Shown here: positions 1-8,320 of the stretch, one piece after another
Numbering within the stretch: position 1 is the stretch's first letter
Layout: the number at the start of each line of letters is the position of its first letter
Origin: UBA11612 sp963976395
GTDB taxonomy: Bacteria; Pseudomonadota; Alphaproteobacteria; Rhodospirillales; Rhodospirillaceae
Assembly: GCA_963976395.1 (NCBI GenBank)
Contig: CAXBLG010000005.1
Location: 1-64,000, forward strand
Direction: 5' to 3'
DNA length: 64,000 nucleotides
The notes under the pieces: generated by a model
What the model saw: only the letters and a program-made list of their open reading frames with translations
The model's database searches: none
What the model was told of the DNA's origin: nothing
Translations under genes and position numbers: made by a program

Positions 1-40
1 GCAGATCCAAATCCGCTCCCAGTAATGGGAAACTTACCTC

Positions 41-238
41 TTAATACCGAGTGCACTTTACGAACTCCTCCTCGTTTGTGCTGATGCTCTTATATGAGCA
101 GTCAATAAGACCCATACAAGCCAGAACCACGCTTAGGTTCGGGCCACGCCAGTCTGTGTGACTGTTAATATAGGGCTTACAATCCGCATTATCCTTGCAA
201 TTTGGCCGGAATCCACGAATTTTGTACCAATAATTCAC
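41..238 (-). CDS. Doubtful small ORF, unrecognised
   Basis: An open frame of 65 codons starting with GTG (an in-frame stop lies about nine codons upstream). The product would carry six cysteines and several aromatic residues, with no signal peptide and no family I recognise. No convincing Shine-Dalgarno sequence precedes the GTG. It fills most of the first 338 bases, which are otherwise empty and less GC-rich than the neighbours. It may be a small protein, a decayed gene end, or chance. Nothing else was seen in bases 1-338. Confidence 0.2.
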   Translation of the reverse strand: MNYWYKIRGFRPNCKDNADCKPYINSHTDWRGPNLSVVLACMGLIDCSYKSISTNEEEFVKCTRY

Positions 239-338
239 GAAAATCAGCGGTTTTTCAGCATTTTAGATTGCGGCGACGCCTAACACTCGACCCATGACAC
301 CAGGCCGTAAATCTTTGTCGAGTAAACAGATTTCCCGG

Positions 339-1097
339 CTACTCGTTCAATCGCGGCGCCAAAATTCCGCCATCAATGGGCACCGCAGCGCCGGATATAT
401 ACGAGGAATCGTCAGACAGTAAAAAAGCGATGGCCTTTCCAAATTCCTCAAACCGCCCCACGCGATCAAAGTGAGACAAATGATTTAAATAGTCCTGGCG
501 ATCAGGAGTCCTTGAGGGATGCGGCGGGTTACCAAGCACAACCGCATTAATGGTTACACCATGGCGCGCCACTTCTTTGCTGACCGAACTGACCAAGCCG
601 TGCAGCGCCGCCTTGGCCGCCGCGTAAGGCGCACCATTTTCCTGACCTAAGATTGCGGAAATAGAACTGACACAAACGATCTTGCCATAACCCCGGTCGA
701 CCATATCGGGCAGTACCAAATGCAACAAAGTGGCCTGGCTGAAAAAGTTGAGTTCAAAAAATGCACGCAGGTCAGATGTCGGCGTTTTGCTGAATGCCTG
801 CCACGGCGTAGCCACAGGACCACCGCCGGCATTATTCACCAAAAGGTCTATCTTGCGATGCTCGGCGACAGCTTCCGAAACCATACGGTCGGCAACACCC
901 TCGTCAGTGACGCTGCCCACATGCATTGAGACTTTCGCGCCGTGCTCCCTCAATGCAGCAGCCGATGCTTTGAGCCGCTCACCATCAAGGTCGTTAAGAG
1001 CCAGGTCAGCCCCACCACGCGCGAGTTCATGAGCGACGGCGAGGCCAATGCCTCGGCCAGCGCCCGTAATGAGAGCTGTTTTTCCTTCAAATCGCAT
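339..1097 (-). CDS. SDR-family NAD(P)-dependent oxidoreductase (last gene of ABC/SDR operon)
   Basis: Classical short-chain dehydrogenase/reductase of 252 residues. It has the Rossmann glycine motif TGAGRGIG (11-18), NNAG (88-91), and the Ser145/Tyr158/Lys162 catalytic set. The chosen ATG lies in a TGATG overlap with the stop of the upstream SnoaL-like gene and has AAGG just upstream; an in-frame start at 1175 would add 26 residues absent from the SDR fold. The substrate cannot be read from sequence. Position as the sixth and last gene of an importer operon suggests oxidation or reduction of a hydroxyl or keto group in the imported compound or its breakdown product (inference). Confidence 0.88.
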   Translation of the reverse strand: MRFEGKTALITGAGRGIGLAVAHELARGGADLALNDLDGERLKASAAALREHGAKVSMHVGSVTDEGVADRMVSEAVAEHRKIDLLVNNAGGGPVATPWQAFSKTPTSDLRAFFELNFFSQATLLHLVLPDMVDRGYGKIVCVSSISAILGQENGAPYAAAKAALHGLVSSVSKEVARHGVTINAVVLGNPPHPSRTPDRQDYLNHLSHFDRVGRFEEFGKAIAFLLSDDSSYISGAAVPIDGGILAPRLNE

Positions 1098-1672
1098 CAG
1101 CTTACCTTGGCGGGGGCGCCAAACATCGGATTCACCGCATTGTTGGTCCAAATAAGGTGTTGGGTGAACTGCCACGCACCGGTGGATTTACTAAAAGAGA
1201 AGACATACGTCCCTTCGTGAACACCTCGGTGCCATCCGTCGTCATCCTGCCCCACGACGGCCATTTGATAATAAGCCAGCGCCCAGGCCTTTCGGTTGTC
1301 ATCTGCTAGGCGAATAACTTTCGTTGAAATCAAGTGGCGCAGTTCGCGGTTTCGGAATCGGGCCAATCCTACATTGACGGTTTTGACTCCGGGCGCACGC
1401 GGCAAGACGGGATTGCGGTGCAGTTCGATCAGTTCCTCACGCCCGCGAACGGTCTCGGATAAGGTGCCGGTCATAATGCGCTCGATGTCTTCGGCGTATA
1501 TTTCTTGAAGGGTATCCCACCCCTGACTGTCACAAGCGACACCGTACTCAAAGATCATCTCTTCGATACGTTGTTTATCGGCCAACAGCTGCACTTGATC
1601 TTCCGTCGTCTCGCGCACCCGTTCGCGGTGCGGTGCGATTTTTCGAAATTCTTCATAGGGTGTACCAAGCAC
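1097..1672 (-). CDS. SnoaL-like / NTF2-fold protein
   Basis: 191 residues. The region from about residue 28 (LADKQRIEEMIFEYG) onward fits the SnoaL_4 type of the NTF2-like cone fold, a family of polyketide cyclases, ring-hydroxylating dioxygenase small subunits, dehydratases and isomerases. A GTG start is used, with GGAG eight bases upstream. It overlaps the next SDR by one base, so translation is probably coupled. Its place between two SDR genes suggests a hydratase, isomerase or accessory role in one catabolic route; the catalytic residues of well-known members are not obvious here, so the reaction stays open. Confidence 0.75.
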   Translation of the reverse strand: MLGTPYEEFRKIAPHRERVRETTEDQVQLLADKQRIEEMIFEYGVACDSQGWDTLQEIYAEDIERIMTGTLSETVRGREELIELHRNPVLPRAPGVKTVNVGLARFRNRELRHLISTKVIRLADDNRKAWALAYYQMAVVGQDDDGWHRGVHEGTYVFSFSKSTGAWQFTQHLIWTNNAVNPMFGAPAKVS

Positions 1673-1709
1673 GAAATTTTCTCCTTCGATTTACCTGTTG
1701 CGCCGCCGA

Positions 1710-2459
1710 TCAAATATTAGCTGGACGGCCACCATCAACATTAATGAGTTCACCGTTTATGAACGCACCGTCGTCACTGCATAAAAATGCGACCGTCGCC
1801 GCAATATCGTTCGGCGCACCAATACGGCCCACAAGATTTGATTTCGCCAGATAGTCGATAACATCCTGGCCTCGGTTCCGGCGCATCAACGGCGTAAGGA
1901 TTGCGCCGGGCGCAATACAATTCGCCCGAATACCGTCAACCGCATGATCAAGAGCAAGGGCCTGCGTCAGCGCCACAACTCCGCCCTTAGCGGCAACATA
2001 AGCCGGGTTTTTGGTCATTCCGCGCACGCCCGCGCCTGATGATATATTCACGATGGAGCCGCCGCCCCTGATAGACATGTTGGGAATTGCGGCCTTACAC
2101 ATTAAAAAAGTGGACGTTAGGTTTAGCGTCACCCATCGCGTCCACTCCTCTAGTGTCATCTCCACGACCGTCTTTCCCGGACGACTGCCGCCAACGACAT
2201 TCACAAGGATATCCAGGCCTCCGAATTCGGTCATGGCCTTACCCACTGCCGCTTCGGCATCCTCAAGCCGTGTCGCGTCCGCACGCATCACGGCCATGGT
2301 CCTCGATGGAGACTTACGCTGTGTTTCGTCAAGGCCGTCTTTGTCTATATCAGCGGCAACAACAGATGCGCCGCGCTCAGCCAACAGCCACGCGGTTGCC
2401 TGACCGATACCGCCTCCCGCCGCCGTGACGAGCGCAACCTTGCCATCAAGCTGTGCCAT
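1710..2459 (-). CDS. SDR-family oxidoreductase (second SDR of the operon)
   Basis: 249-residue short-chain dehydrogenase. The cofactor loop is TAAGGGIG (12-19), with catalytic Ser141, Tyr154 and Lys158. The usual NNAG is altered to NVVG at 87-90, a tolerated variant. The ATG at 2459 lies one base after the stop of the ABC permease and is preceded by AGGG, so it is preferred over a start inside the permease gene at 2522. The two SDRs differ clearly and probably act on different intermediates. Cytoplasmic. Confidence 0.88.
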   Translation of the reverse strand: MAQLDGKVALVTAAGGGIGQATAWLLAERGASVVAADIDKDGLDETQRKSPSRTMAVMRADATRLEDAEAAVGKAMTEFGGLDILVNVVGGSRPGKTVVEMTLEEWTRWVTLNLTSTFLMCKAAIPNMSIRGGGSIVNISSGAGVRGMTKNPAYVAAKGGVVALTQALALDHAVDGIRANCIAPGAILTPLMRRNRGQDVIDYLAKSNLVGRIGAPNDIAATVAFLCSDDGAFINGELINVDGGRPANI

Positions 2460-2460
2460 T

Positions 2461-3240
2461 TTATGAAGACCCTGTGCCGCGAGGCCGCCAAGCAGAAAAA
2501 CGCCGTTCAACGGAATCCCCAAGGGCGTAAACCAGCAGGCTTAAGATGACCGTCGCAATCAGAGGCGCGACATATTCAGCTGTGAGCAATTGGTTGCTGT
2601 AGTACGACATCATACCGCCTAACCCGCCGCCGGTCGTAATCATCTCGACGGCAACAGTTGTCACAATCGCTCGCCCGATGGCGATTTTGAACCCACCTGC
2701 GAGAAAAGGAACGGTTCCGGGTAGAATAATCTTTGTGAACAACTCACGTTCGGTGCCACCAAACACCTTGGCCACGTCAATAAGCGCATTATCCACGCTC
2801 TTCACGCCGGCCTGCGCATTCATGGCAATCGGCAAAACGCACGCCAAGAAGACGACGACGATTTTCATCTCATCGCCGAAGCCGAAGGCCAATATAAAGA
2901 GCGGAAAAAGAGCTATGGCAGGCACCGAGTACAAAACTCGAACAACGATTTCGAGAGACGACTCTACAATTCTGTAACGCCCCATCAATACGCCGAGCGG
3001 CGCCCCAATGACGAGGCCGAGCAACAAGCCAATCAGAAACGTATACGCCGTCTGCCAGAACCCCACTTGCATCTCGCCGCTTTGCAGCTGCTCAATAAGA
3101 GCACTGAGCGCCGCAGTAGGTGTGGATATTAAGATCGGATTTATGCGTGCGCCGACAATTTGCCAAAGCGCCAGGATGAATAAGATGCTCAGCCAAGGGT
3201 AAACCCTCCACTGCACCTTAGACCATTTCAAACGTTGCAT
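2461..3240 (-). CDS. ABC transporter permease, SsuC/TauC type
   Basis: 259-residue inner-membrane permease of the nitrate/sulfonate/taurine (NitT/TauT) class. About six hydrophobic segments are visible; the cytoplasmic coupling loop with EREL and ILPGTVPFLAGG motifs lies around residues 170-185. It forms the channel with the ATPase encoded upstream and receives ligand from the binding protein at 4086-5189. Immediately before the ATG (3238-3240) is a run of nine G on the coding strand (3243-3251) that includes or abuts the ribosome binding site, a possible slippage point. Substrate unknown; the class covers sulfonates, taurine, aromatic acids and pyrimidine precursors. Confidence 0.9.
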   Translation of the reverse strand: MQRLKWSKVQWRVYPWLSILFILALWQIVGARINPILISTPTAALSALIEQLQSGEMQVGFWQTAYTFLIGLLLGLVIGAPLGVLMGRYRIVESSLEIVVRVLYSVPAIALFPLFILAFGFGDEMKIVVVFLACVLPIAMNAQAGVKSVDNALIDVAKVFGGTERELFTKIILPGTVPFLAGGFKIAIGRAIVTTVAVEMITTGGGLGGMMSYYSNQLLTAEYVAPLIATVILSLLVYALGDSVERRFSAWRPRGTGSS

Positions 3241-3274
3241 ATCCCCCCCCCTTCAAACTCTCGACTGATCGCGG

Positions 3275-4069
3275 CTAGGTCTGATCGTTTGCAGCATTCT
3301 GAGTGCGCAACAATTCCCATGCACGCTTGTGGATATCTGCGTATTGCGGCTCGGCACGACAATCATGATTGATTCGCGGCTCAGGCAACTTCACTTCAAG
3401 TTCCTCAAGGACCGATGCAGGACGCGCCGACATCACTAAAACCCGGTCCGAAAGATAAACCGCCTCATCTAAATCATGCGAAACAAACAGTACCGACACA
3501 CCCGTCCGGGCGCGCCAAGACAAAAGTTCGTCCTGTAAAATACGGCGGGTCTGTGCATCCAGCGCCCCAAACGGCTCATCCATCAGCAAGAGTTTAGGTT
3601 CGGTCACCAGCGCACGTGCAATGCCAACACGCTGCTGCATTCCGCCAGAAATCTGATGAGGGTAGTAGTCTTCAAACCCGCTCAGCCCGACCAGGGCAAT
3701 AATCTCGCGCGCGCGGGAATGATCGGCTACGGACATTCGCCGATGGTGACGCATCTCTAGCGCTAACTCGACATTGCGCTGAACCGTGCGCCAGGGGATC
3801 AGAGCAATCTGTTGAAAAACATATGCGGCGATAGGGCTGGGATCGGAAACGCGCTGCCCCCCAACGAGAACCTGTCCGCTCGAAGGCTTTACAAGACCCG
3901 CGACGATACGCAGCAAACTGGTTTTACCGCACCCTGTCGGCCCCAAAAGAGTAACGAACTCACCATCCCCGATCTCAAAGCTTGTGTCCTTGAGGACATT
4001 GAGAAATTCCGTGTCGCTGTGCGGACGCGGATAAGACAGCGAAACTGAATCGACATTGACAAGCGGCAT
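3275..4069 (-). CDS. ABC transporter ATP-binding protein, SsuB/TauB type
   Basis: 264-residue ATPase subunit. Walker A GPTGCGKT is at 43-50, the signature SGGMQQR at 141-147, and Walker B LLLMDEP at 160-166, followed by the D-loop and the switch histidine (SHD). It powers the adjacent permease. The gene lies 16 bases after the binding-protein stop and 34 bases before the permease start, so the three make one transcription unit. The ribosome binding site is weak, suggesting coupling to upstream translation. Confidence 0.92.
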   Translation of the reverse strand: MPLVNVDSVSLSYPRPHSDTEFLNVLKDTSFEIGDGEFVTLLGPTGCGKTSLLRIVAGLVKPSSGQVLVGGQRVSDPSPIAAYVFQQIALIPWRTVQRNVELALEMRHHRRMSVADHSRAREIIALVGLSGFEDYYPHQISGGMQQRVGIARALVTEPKLLLMDEPFGALDAQTRRILQDELLSWRARTGVSVLFVSHDLDEAVYLSDRVLVMSARPASVLEELEVKLPEPRINHDCRAEPQYADIHKRAWELLRTQNAANDQT

Positions 4070-4085
4070 GAGAGAAAGGGCCTAC

Positions 4086-5189
4086 TTACGGTGTATTTTG
4101 AGGCGCGAAGTGCGGGGGATCCCAATAGGCTTCTTCATCTGTGCCGTACTTTGCGTGAAACGTCTCTAAGAAGCTGGTGTCGACAATCTCTTTTAGGGTG
4201 AGCCGCCCTTTTGCCCGCGGATTAATGTCCGGCAAATAAACGCTCTCGAACCAGCGTTGCATGTGTTCCAAATTGACGCCGCCATTGGGCTGCATTCGCA
4301 GCCGTTCATAATTCCATACGGCATCAATGCTTTCAGGAGTCTGTCTAGACATATCTATGTAAAGAGACATTGCCTTCGTAAAAATTTCGCGGTCGTGCGC
4401 CATATCGCGCATCGCGAGAATGGTCCCATTGACAAACCGCTGCACGGCTTCGCGCTTTTCAGGATCATTTAAGACGGACTCATTGGCAAACCAGCACTGA
4501 CATCCTGTCCAACCCTTGCTTGCGCCGACCGGCTCGAACGACACCATATGCACACCATTTTCAGGAGTCATGAGATACGACAACTCCATAGGAACTTGCG
4601 TAAAGTCGATGCGCCCTGCCATCAGGGCCTGCGCGCGCAAGGCCTGAGTTCCGGCGACCGTCCACCGGACATCGCGGTCTGAAAGACCGTTGTCGGCAAG
4701 TAAGGCGCTGATTTGCACGTAGACCGGATCGGTAGGGTTAGGTCCGGCAGGCAAACCAATGGTTTTGCCTTTTAGATCCTGAACAGAATTGATTTCTGTT
4801 TTAGCTGCGTAAACCCACTTAAGCCCGCTCAAGGTAAAATTGTTGTTTAGCTCTGCCCCAAAAAAACGAATGTCTTTTGCACCGGCCGCGAACGCGCCAA
4901 AGCCGGCAGCGACGGCCGCCGTGCCGACATCAATACGTTTCGCCGCCAGCAACTGAACCGTTCCCGTAGATGCCGTACCGACATTTACGAATTCAACGTC
5001 CAGTCCTTGACTATCGTAATACCCAAGATCCTTGGCGGCGGGGATAGCCATGCAGCAGATTGGCGGATTTCCCGGAAATGGAAGAGCGATTGAAAGTTGA
5101 TAACGGTTTTCCGCGTTCGCTGCGCTGAACACGCCGCTCATCAACAGCGCAGACCACAGCCACAAAAATAATGTTCTGAAGCCAATCAT
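4086..5189 (-). CDS. ABC transporter substrate-binding protein, NMT1/SsuA-like
   Basis: 367-residue periplasmic binding protein. The N-terminus has a signal peptide with a hydrophobic core (residues 3-21) and a likely cleavage after SAANA. The mature part follows the NMT1/SsuA fold used by NitT/TauT importers. I choose ATG 5189 because GGGGGAAC stands just upstream; an in-frame start at 5228 lacks a ribosome binding site. It leads the operon with the ATPase, permease, SDR, SnoaL-like protein and SDR. An unusual Cys-Cys pair lies near the mature N-terminus. The ligand is unknown. Confidence 0.87.
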   Translation of the reverse strand: MIGFRTLFLWLWSALLMSGVFSAANAENRYQLSIALPFPGNPPICCMAIPAAKDLGYYDSQGLDVEFVNVGTASTGTVQLLAAKRIDVGTAAVAAGFGAFAAGAKDIRFFGAELNNNFTLSGLKWVYAAKTEINSVQDLKGKTIGLPAGPNPTDPVYVQISALLADNGLSDRDVRWTVAGTQALRAQALMAGRIDFTQVPMELSYLMTPENGVHMVSFEPVGASKGWTGCQCWFANESVLNDPEKREAVQRFVNGTILAMRDMAHDREIFTKAMSLYIDMSRQTPESIDAVWNYERLRMQPNGGVNLEHMQRWFESVYLPDINPRAKGRLTLKEIVDTSFLETFHAKYGTDEEAYWDPPHFAPQNTP

Positions 5190-5248
5190 TAGTTCCCCCA
5201 GGCCATAACCGTCAGCTAACAGACCCATTTATTATTTTAATCATATAG

Positions 5249-5278
5249 AAGTTAGATGACCGGGCGCTTCATTGTCAA
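5249..5278 (-). promoter_or_regulatory. Candidate sigma70 promoter of the ABC/SDR operon
   Basis: On the minus strand TTGACA (5273-5278) is followed, after 18 bases, by TAACTT (5249-5254). This would start a transcript about 50 bases upstream of the binding-protein ATG at 5189. The -35 box is perfect and the -10 moderate. Promoter assignment is inferred from sequence only. Confidence 0.45.
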
Positions 5279-5306
5279 AAAATGCCGGGGACAAATTCCA
5301 AATAAA

Positions 5307-5340
5307 GTTACGGCCCTCTCCGCGAAGAGAGGGCCGTAAC
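5307..5340 (-). terminator. Rho-independent terminator of the 734-residue secreted protein gene
   Basis: A perfect 14-bp stem (5307-5320 with 5327-5340) closes a six-base loop. On the minus strand the stem is followed by a T-rich stretch (TTTATTTGG). It lies 26 bases after the stop of the gene ending at 5367, and separates it from the ABC operon. Confidence 0.9.
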
Positions 5341-5366
5341 GCCGTGAAATGAAATGCTGGTAAGCT

Positions 5367-7571
5367 TTAGTGCGCCAACGGATCAGGACGAACCTGGAAG
5401 TGCGTCATAATTTCGCTGGAACCTTCGCCACCTTCTTGATGCCAAGTGGTCAAGATCGCGTTGGTTGACCACAAGCCGCGGCCTTTCCAACCGGTTTTTT
5501 CATTGTCGATACGACCATCTAAGCCACGAGGATAGAAGCCCAGTGGATAGGGAAGGCGTAGCTGAATGAACTTCTCTGCTTCCGCATCAAAGGCAAGAAG
5601 CTCATCACCCGCGCTGTTCGGGAAGAGTACCGTGCCTTTGCCAAGACCGGAGACGTTATGATGGTCCACCCAAGCTTGGTAGAAGTAGTCCGTACCTACG
5701 TTTGTACCTGCCATTTTCGGGCCGGGAGTGTCGTAGATCGTCCAGCCTTCCGGGCAATGCTGACCATGAGCAGTCGGACCATTCACGACTTTACACTGGC
5801 TGCGGTCAAAACGACCGATCTTACCGGTACCAAAACCCACCCAGGTGATGCCGTCCGCGTCCACGTCCGCACCGCGGGCGTTGAAAGCAAGATATTCGCC
5901 ATCAACCAAAGGTGCTTCGTAGTATTCAGCCAGGCAGTCTTCCGGCTTCTGTGCGTTCGGCGCAAGACGGATAATGCCGCTGGGCACGGCCGGTGTGTAT
6001 TTAGCCACCCAGTATGAATCATCAACCGGGCTTACGCCGTTTGCGTAATTGAAGCCAGACACGCGGGTGTCCTTATCGGGATCGAACGACGCACGGTTGT
6101 CAACGCGCGCCGAATCGGGCCCACCCTGCATACCTTCAGCGCTGGCCGAACCGCCTTCCTTCAGCACGTTCCACTGATTGCGGTCCTGAGTGATCTTGCC
6201 GTCGCCGTTGGTGTCCAGCACAAGCGGGCACCAACCCACGGCTTTCGTTGGGTCTTTAGTTTCATCCCAAACGTCAACGTCGATCCAGCCAACGACTTCC
6301 GTATCACCGCTGTAATACAGTCGCTCGCCCTTCCACGTGAAGTTTAGATGGTGAGTACCGAAACAAACCGGAATCGCTTCACTTTCATGCGTCTCGGGAT
6401 CAAAGACCGAAATCATCTGACCGCCGCGTTGTTGCTTCGGGAAAAGCGCGGCCCAAGGGCTCAGGTCGCCGTTGGTGCAATAGTCGTGCGCCTTGCCTTC
6501 GATGGCACCGGTGTTGGACATCCAGTGCCGACCCTTTGAGTCGATGGTCGATGTATGATCGTTGGCGTTGGGGTTCCAATCGCCCGACAGCCCTTCAAGC
6601 TCGAACTCATCAAGCTCGGAGGTCTTGGGATCAAGCGTTGCCACCATGCCGGAAAGTTGCTGCACACCGAACACACGGCCATCGCCATGAATGGTCGGGT
6701 TGCGTTTGTCCGTGGTGATCGCATCGTGAATGAAACGTCCGCCGCCCCAATCCCAGAGGCTGACAACAATGTTGCGCTCAATGCCCTCGGGACGCTTGGG
6801 CATTTCAGGCACTTCGCCGGCGGCAATACGGTCCGTCCAATCTGCGAACATGCCGAGGCCACGCGCACGACCGAAACGGGTCATGTTGTTGTTCATCACG
6901 GAGCCAAGGCCCGGGCCGCGCATGGCGTATTGAGCGCTGCCGTCATGGAAGATGTCGTCCGGGCTGCGGCCCTTCTGAACACGCTGGTCCCAGGCTTCGA
7001 CGGTATTGCCCACATCGGGTGCGGTCCGCGTGACCTTGTTGCCGAGCTGGTGACAGAAGTGGCACTGCTCTTTCACATGGCCGATCCAGTCCTGCTGGGT
7101 CGCAAATGCGGGTGAAATGCCGTTACCTTCCGGGCCGGTGCCTGGAAATTCGCTTTTAGCCGGCGTTTCAATCAACGAGAACCAATAATGTGCCGGGTAA
7201 ACCTCGGCGGCGGCTTGCGGTGACGGTGCCGTCTTCGCCTTCAAGTTAACGATCTTGCCCGGGGCCGATTCAACCGGATCAGAGTCAACCAAACCATAGC
7301 CGCGCACCCAAACCTGATAATTGGCGGACTGCATGTCGGGAATGACATAACGACCTTGATCATCTGTGACGACGATTTTGACGTGACGTGTCGGGAGGTC
7401 ATAAGTCTCTGCGATCACCCACACACCGGCTTCGGGGCCTTTGTCGCCGGTGACCACACCGCCGATGTCATCAGAGTCAATTTTAACGGCCTGCGCCATG
7501 GCAACCGGCGCACCGCTGACGGCAAATAAAAATGTTGAGCCCAGCAATGTGCTCAGAATTCGGGCGTTCAT
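5367..7571 (-). CDS. Secreted carboxypeptidase-regulatory-like protein with one c-type heme site
   Basis: 734 residues. A signal peptide ends at about AMAQA (residue 28). Next is a beta-sandwich of the CarboxypepD_reg type (about 32-112), then a single CXXCH heme-attachment motif (C170-H-F-C173-H174). The long remainder, rich in Trp, Asp and Gly, resembles streptogramin-lyase-like beta-propellers. Its role may be periplasmic electron transfer or a heme-linked lyase/oxidase; no activity can be assigned. GGGAGGA precedes the ATG. The gene has its own promoter candidate and terminator, so it is probably monocistronic. It sits next to the ABC/SDR operon and a secreted cupin, which could make one catabolic neighbourhood (inference). 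Confidence 0.8.
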   Translation of the reverse strand: MNARILSTLLGSTFLFAVSGAPVAMAQAVKIDSDDIGGVVTGDKGPEAGVWVIAETYDLPTRHVKIVVTDDQGRYVIPDMQSANYQVWVRGYGLVDSDPVESAPGKIVNLKAKTAPSPQAAAEVYPAHYWFSLIETPAKSEFPGTGPEGNGISPAFATQQDWIGHVKEQCHFCHQLGNKVTRTAPDVGNTVEAWDQRVQKGRSPDDIFHDGSAQYAMRGPGLGSVMNNNMTRFGRARGLGMFADWTDRIAAGEVPEMPKRPEGIERNIVVSLWDWGGGRFIHDAITTDKRNPTIHGDGRVFGVQQLSGMVATLDPKTSELDEFELEGLSGDWNPNANDHTSTIDSKGRHWMSNTGAIEGKAHDYCTNGDLSPWAALFPKQQRGGQMISVFDPETHESEAIPVCFGTHHLNFTWKGERLYYSGDTEVVGWIDVDVWDETKDPTKAVGWCPLVLDTNGDGKITQDRNQWNVLKEGGSASAEGMQGGPDSARVDNRASFDPDKDTRVSGFNYANGVSPVDDSYWVAKYTPAVPSGIIRLAPNAQKPEDCLAEYYEAPLVDGEYLAFNARGADVDADGITWVGFGTGKIGRFDRSQCKVVNGPTAHGQHCPEGWTIYDTPGPKMAGTNVGTDYFYQAWVDHHNVSGLGKGTVLFPNSAGDELLAFDAEAEKFIQLRLPYPLGFYPRGLDGRIDNEKTGWKGRGLWSTNAILTTWHQEGGEGSSEIMTHFQVRPDPLAH

Positions 7572-7598
7572 TAAGTATCCTCCCTGGGGAAATGCAGA

Positions 7599-7620
7599 CC
7601 CGGCCTCTCGATGGGCCGGG
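7599..7620 (-). promoter_or_regulatory. 5' leader stem-loop before the heme-protein gene
   Basis: A 7-bp all-GC stem (7599-7605 with 7614-7620) with an eight-base loop lies in the mRNA leader, about ten bases upstream of the GGGAGGA ribosome binding site. No T-tract follows, so it is not a standard terminator. It could stabilise the mRNA or affect translation. Confidence 0.35.
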
Positions 7621-7681
7621 ATTCGCCGGTAACCCTAAGAACCTGGGGGTCCGGCTGCAACCTGGCAAATTGTATCTGCGC

Positions 7682-7710
7682 GTAACAGAAGTACCGCAAA
7701 CTTTCGTCAA
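7682..7710 (-). promoter_or_regulatory. Candidate sigma70 promoter of the heme-protein gene
   Basis: TTGACG (7705-7710) and TGTTAC (7682-7687) on the minus strand, separated by 17 bases. The predicted leader to the ATG at 7571 is about 100 bases and contains the stem-loop at 7599-7620. Confidence 0.4.
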
Positions 7711-7740
7711 ATCGTTATTTTATTTATATTTATCAGCTAT

Positions 7741-8142
7741 CTAGGGTGCCGGCACGGACAACGGCTTCCCTTTTTCAACGACCCATGTAGCCATCGCCGT
7801 GCTGACCGTACTGCCCATATTCGCGGCATCGTGGGCCAAGCCTGCGGGAATTGTGTACGAGTCTCCGGCCTTGAGATGCAAGGTGCCTTGCCCCTCTATC
7901 ATCAGTTCTATTGCTCCGGCCGCGATATATCCGACCTCCACCCCGTGATGGGTATGACGCCCGATGGACATCCCCGGCGGAATATCTGCTTTGCCCAGAA
8001 CGCATTCGTATGCGGTGCCCACGACATCGGTCCGCTGTAACACCATGCGCTTGATGCCCGCGTCCTGCGCCTGCGCACCTTCAGCTAAGATAAGCAAACC
8101 AAAGACGAGAGCTAAAGGACGAAGCACTGTTGTCATGACCAT
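7741..8142 (-). CDS. Secreted cupin-domain protein
   Basis: Small single-domain cupin with an N-terminal signal peptide (hydrophobic core followed by AEGAQA). The metal-site motif G-x5-HxH is visible as the GRHTHHGVEVGYIAAG segment, and a second motif with PAGLAHDAAN carries the last His. Such small periplasmic cupins bind a metal and a small ligand; no reaction can be assigned. ATG 8142 is preferred because AAAGGA lies nine bases upstream; starts at 8160 and 8136 are also possible. It is on the same strand as the heme-protein gene, 169 bases upstream of it. Confidence 0.8.
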   Translation of the reverse strand: MVMTTVLRPLALVFGLLILAEGAQAQDAGIKRMVLQRTDVVGTAYECVLGKADIPPGMSIGRHTHHGVEVGYIAAGAIELMIEGQGTLHLKAGDSYTIPAGLAHDAANMGSTVSTAMATWVVEKGKPLSVPAP

Positions 8143-8320
8143 GAAGAGACATCCTTTCATTCAACCTACTGTGTTCCGCGACCCTCCAACCGGGGGGACG
8201 ATTTATATAGACTTCTAGCATAGCGGAGCGCGGTCTGGACTAGGTTTTGAGGTAAAGCCGCTTTACAAACGCGGGCGGCGACCGCACTTAAGACGCCGAT
8301 ATAACGGAACTGTTAGACGA

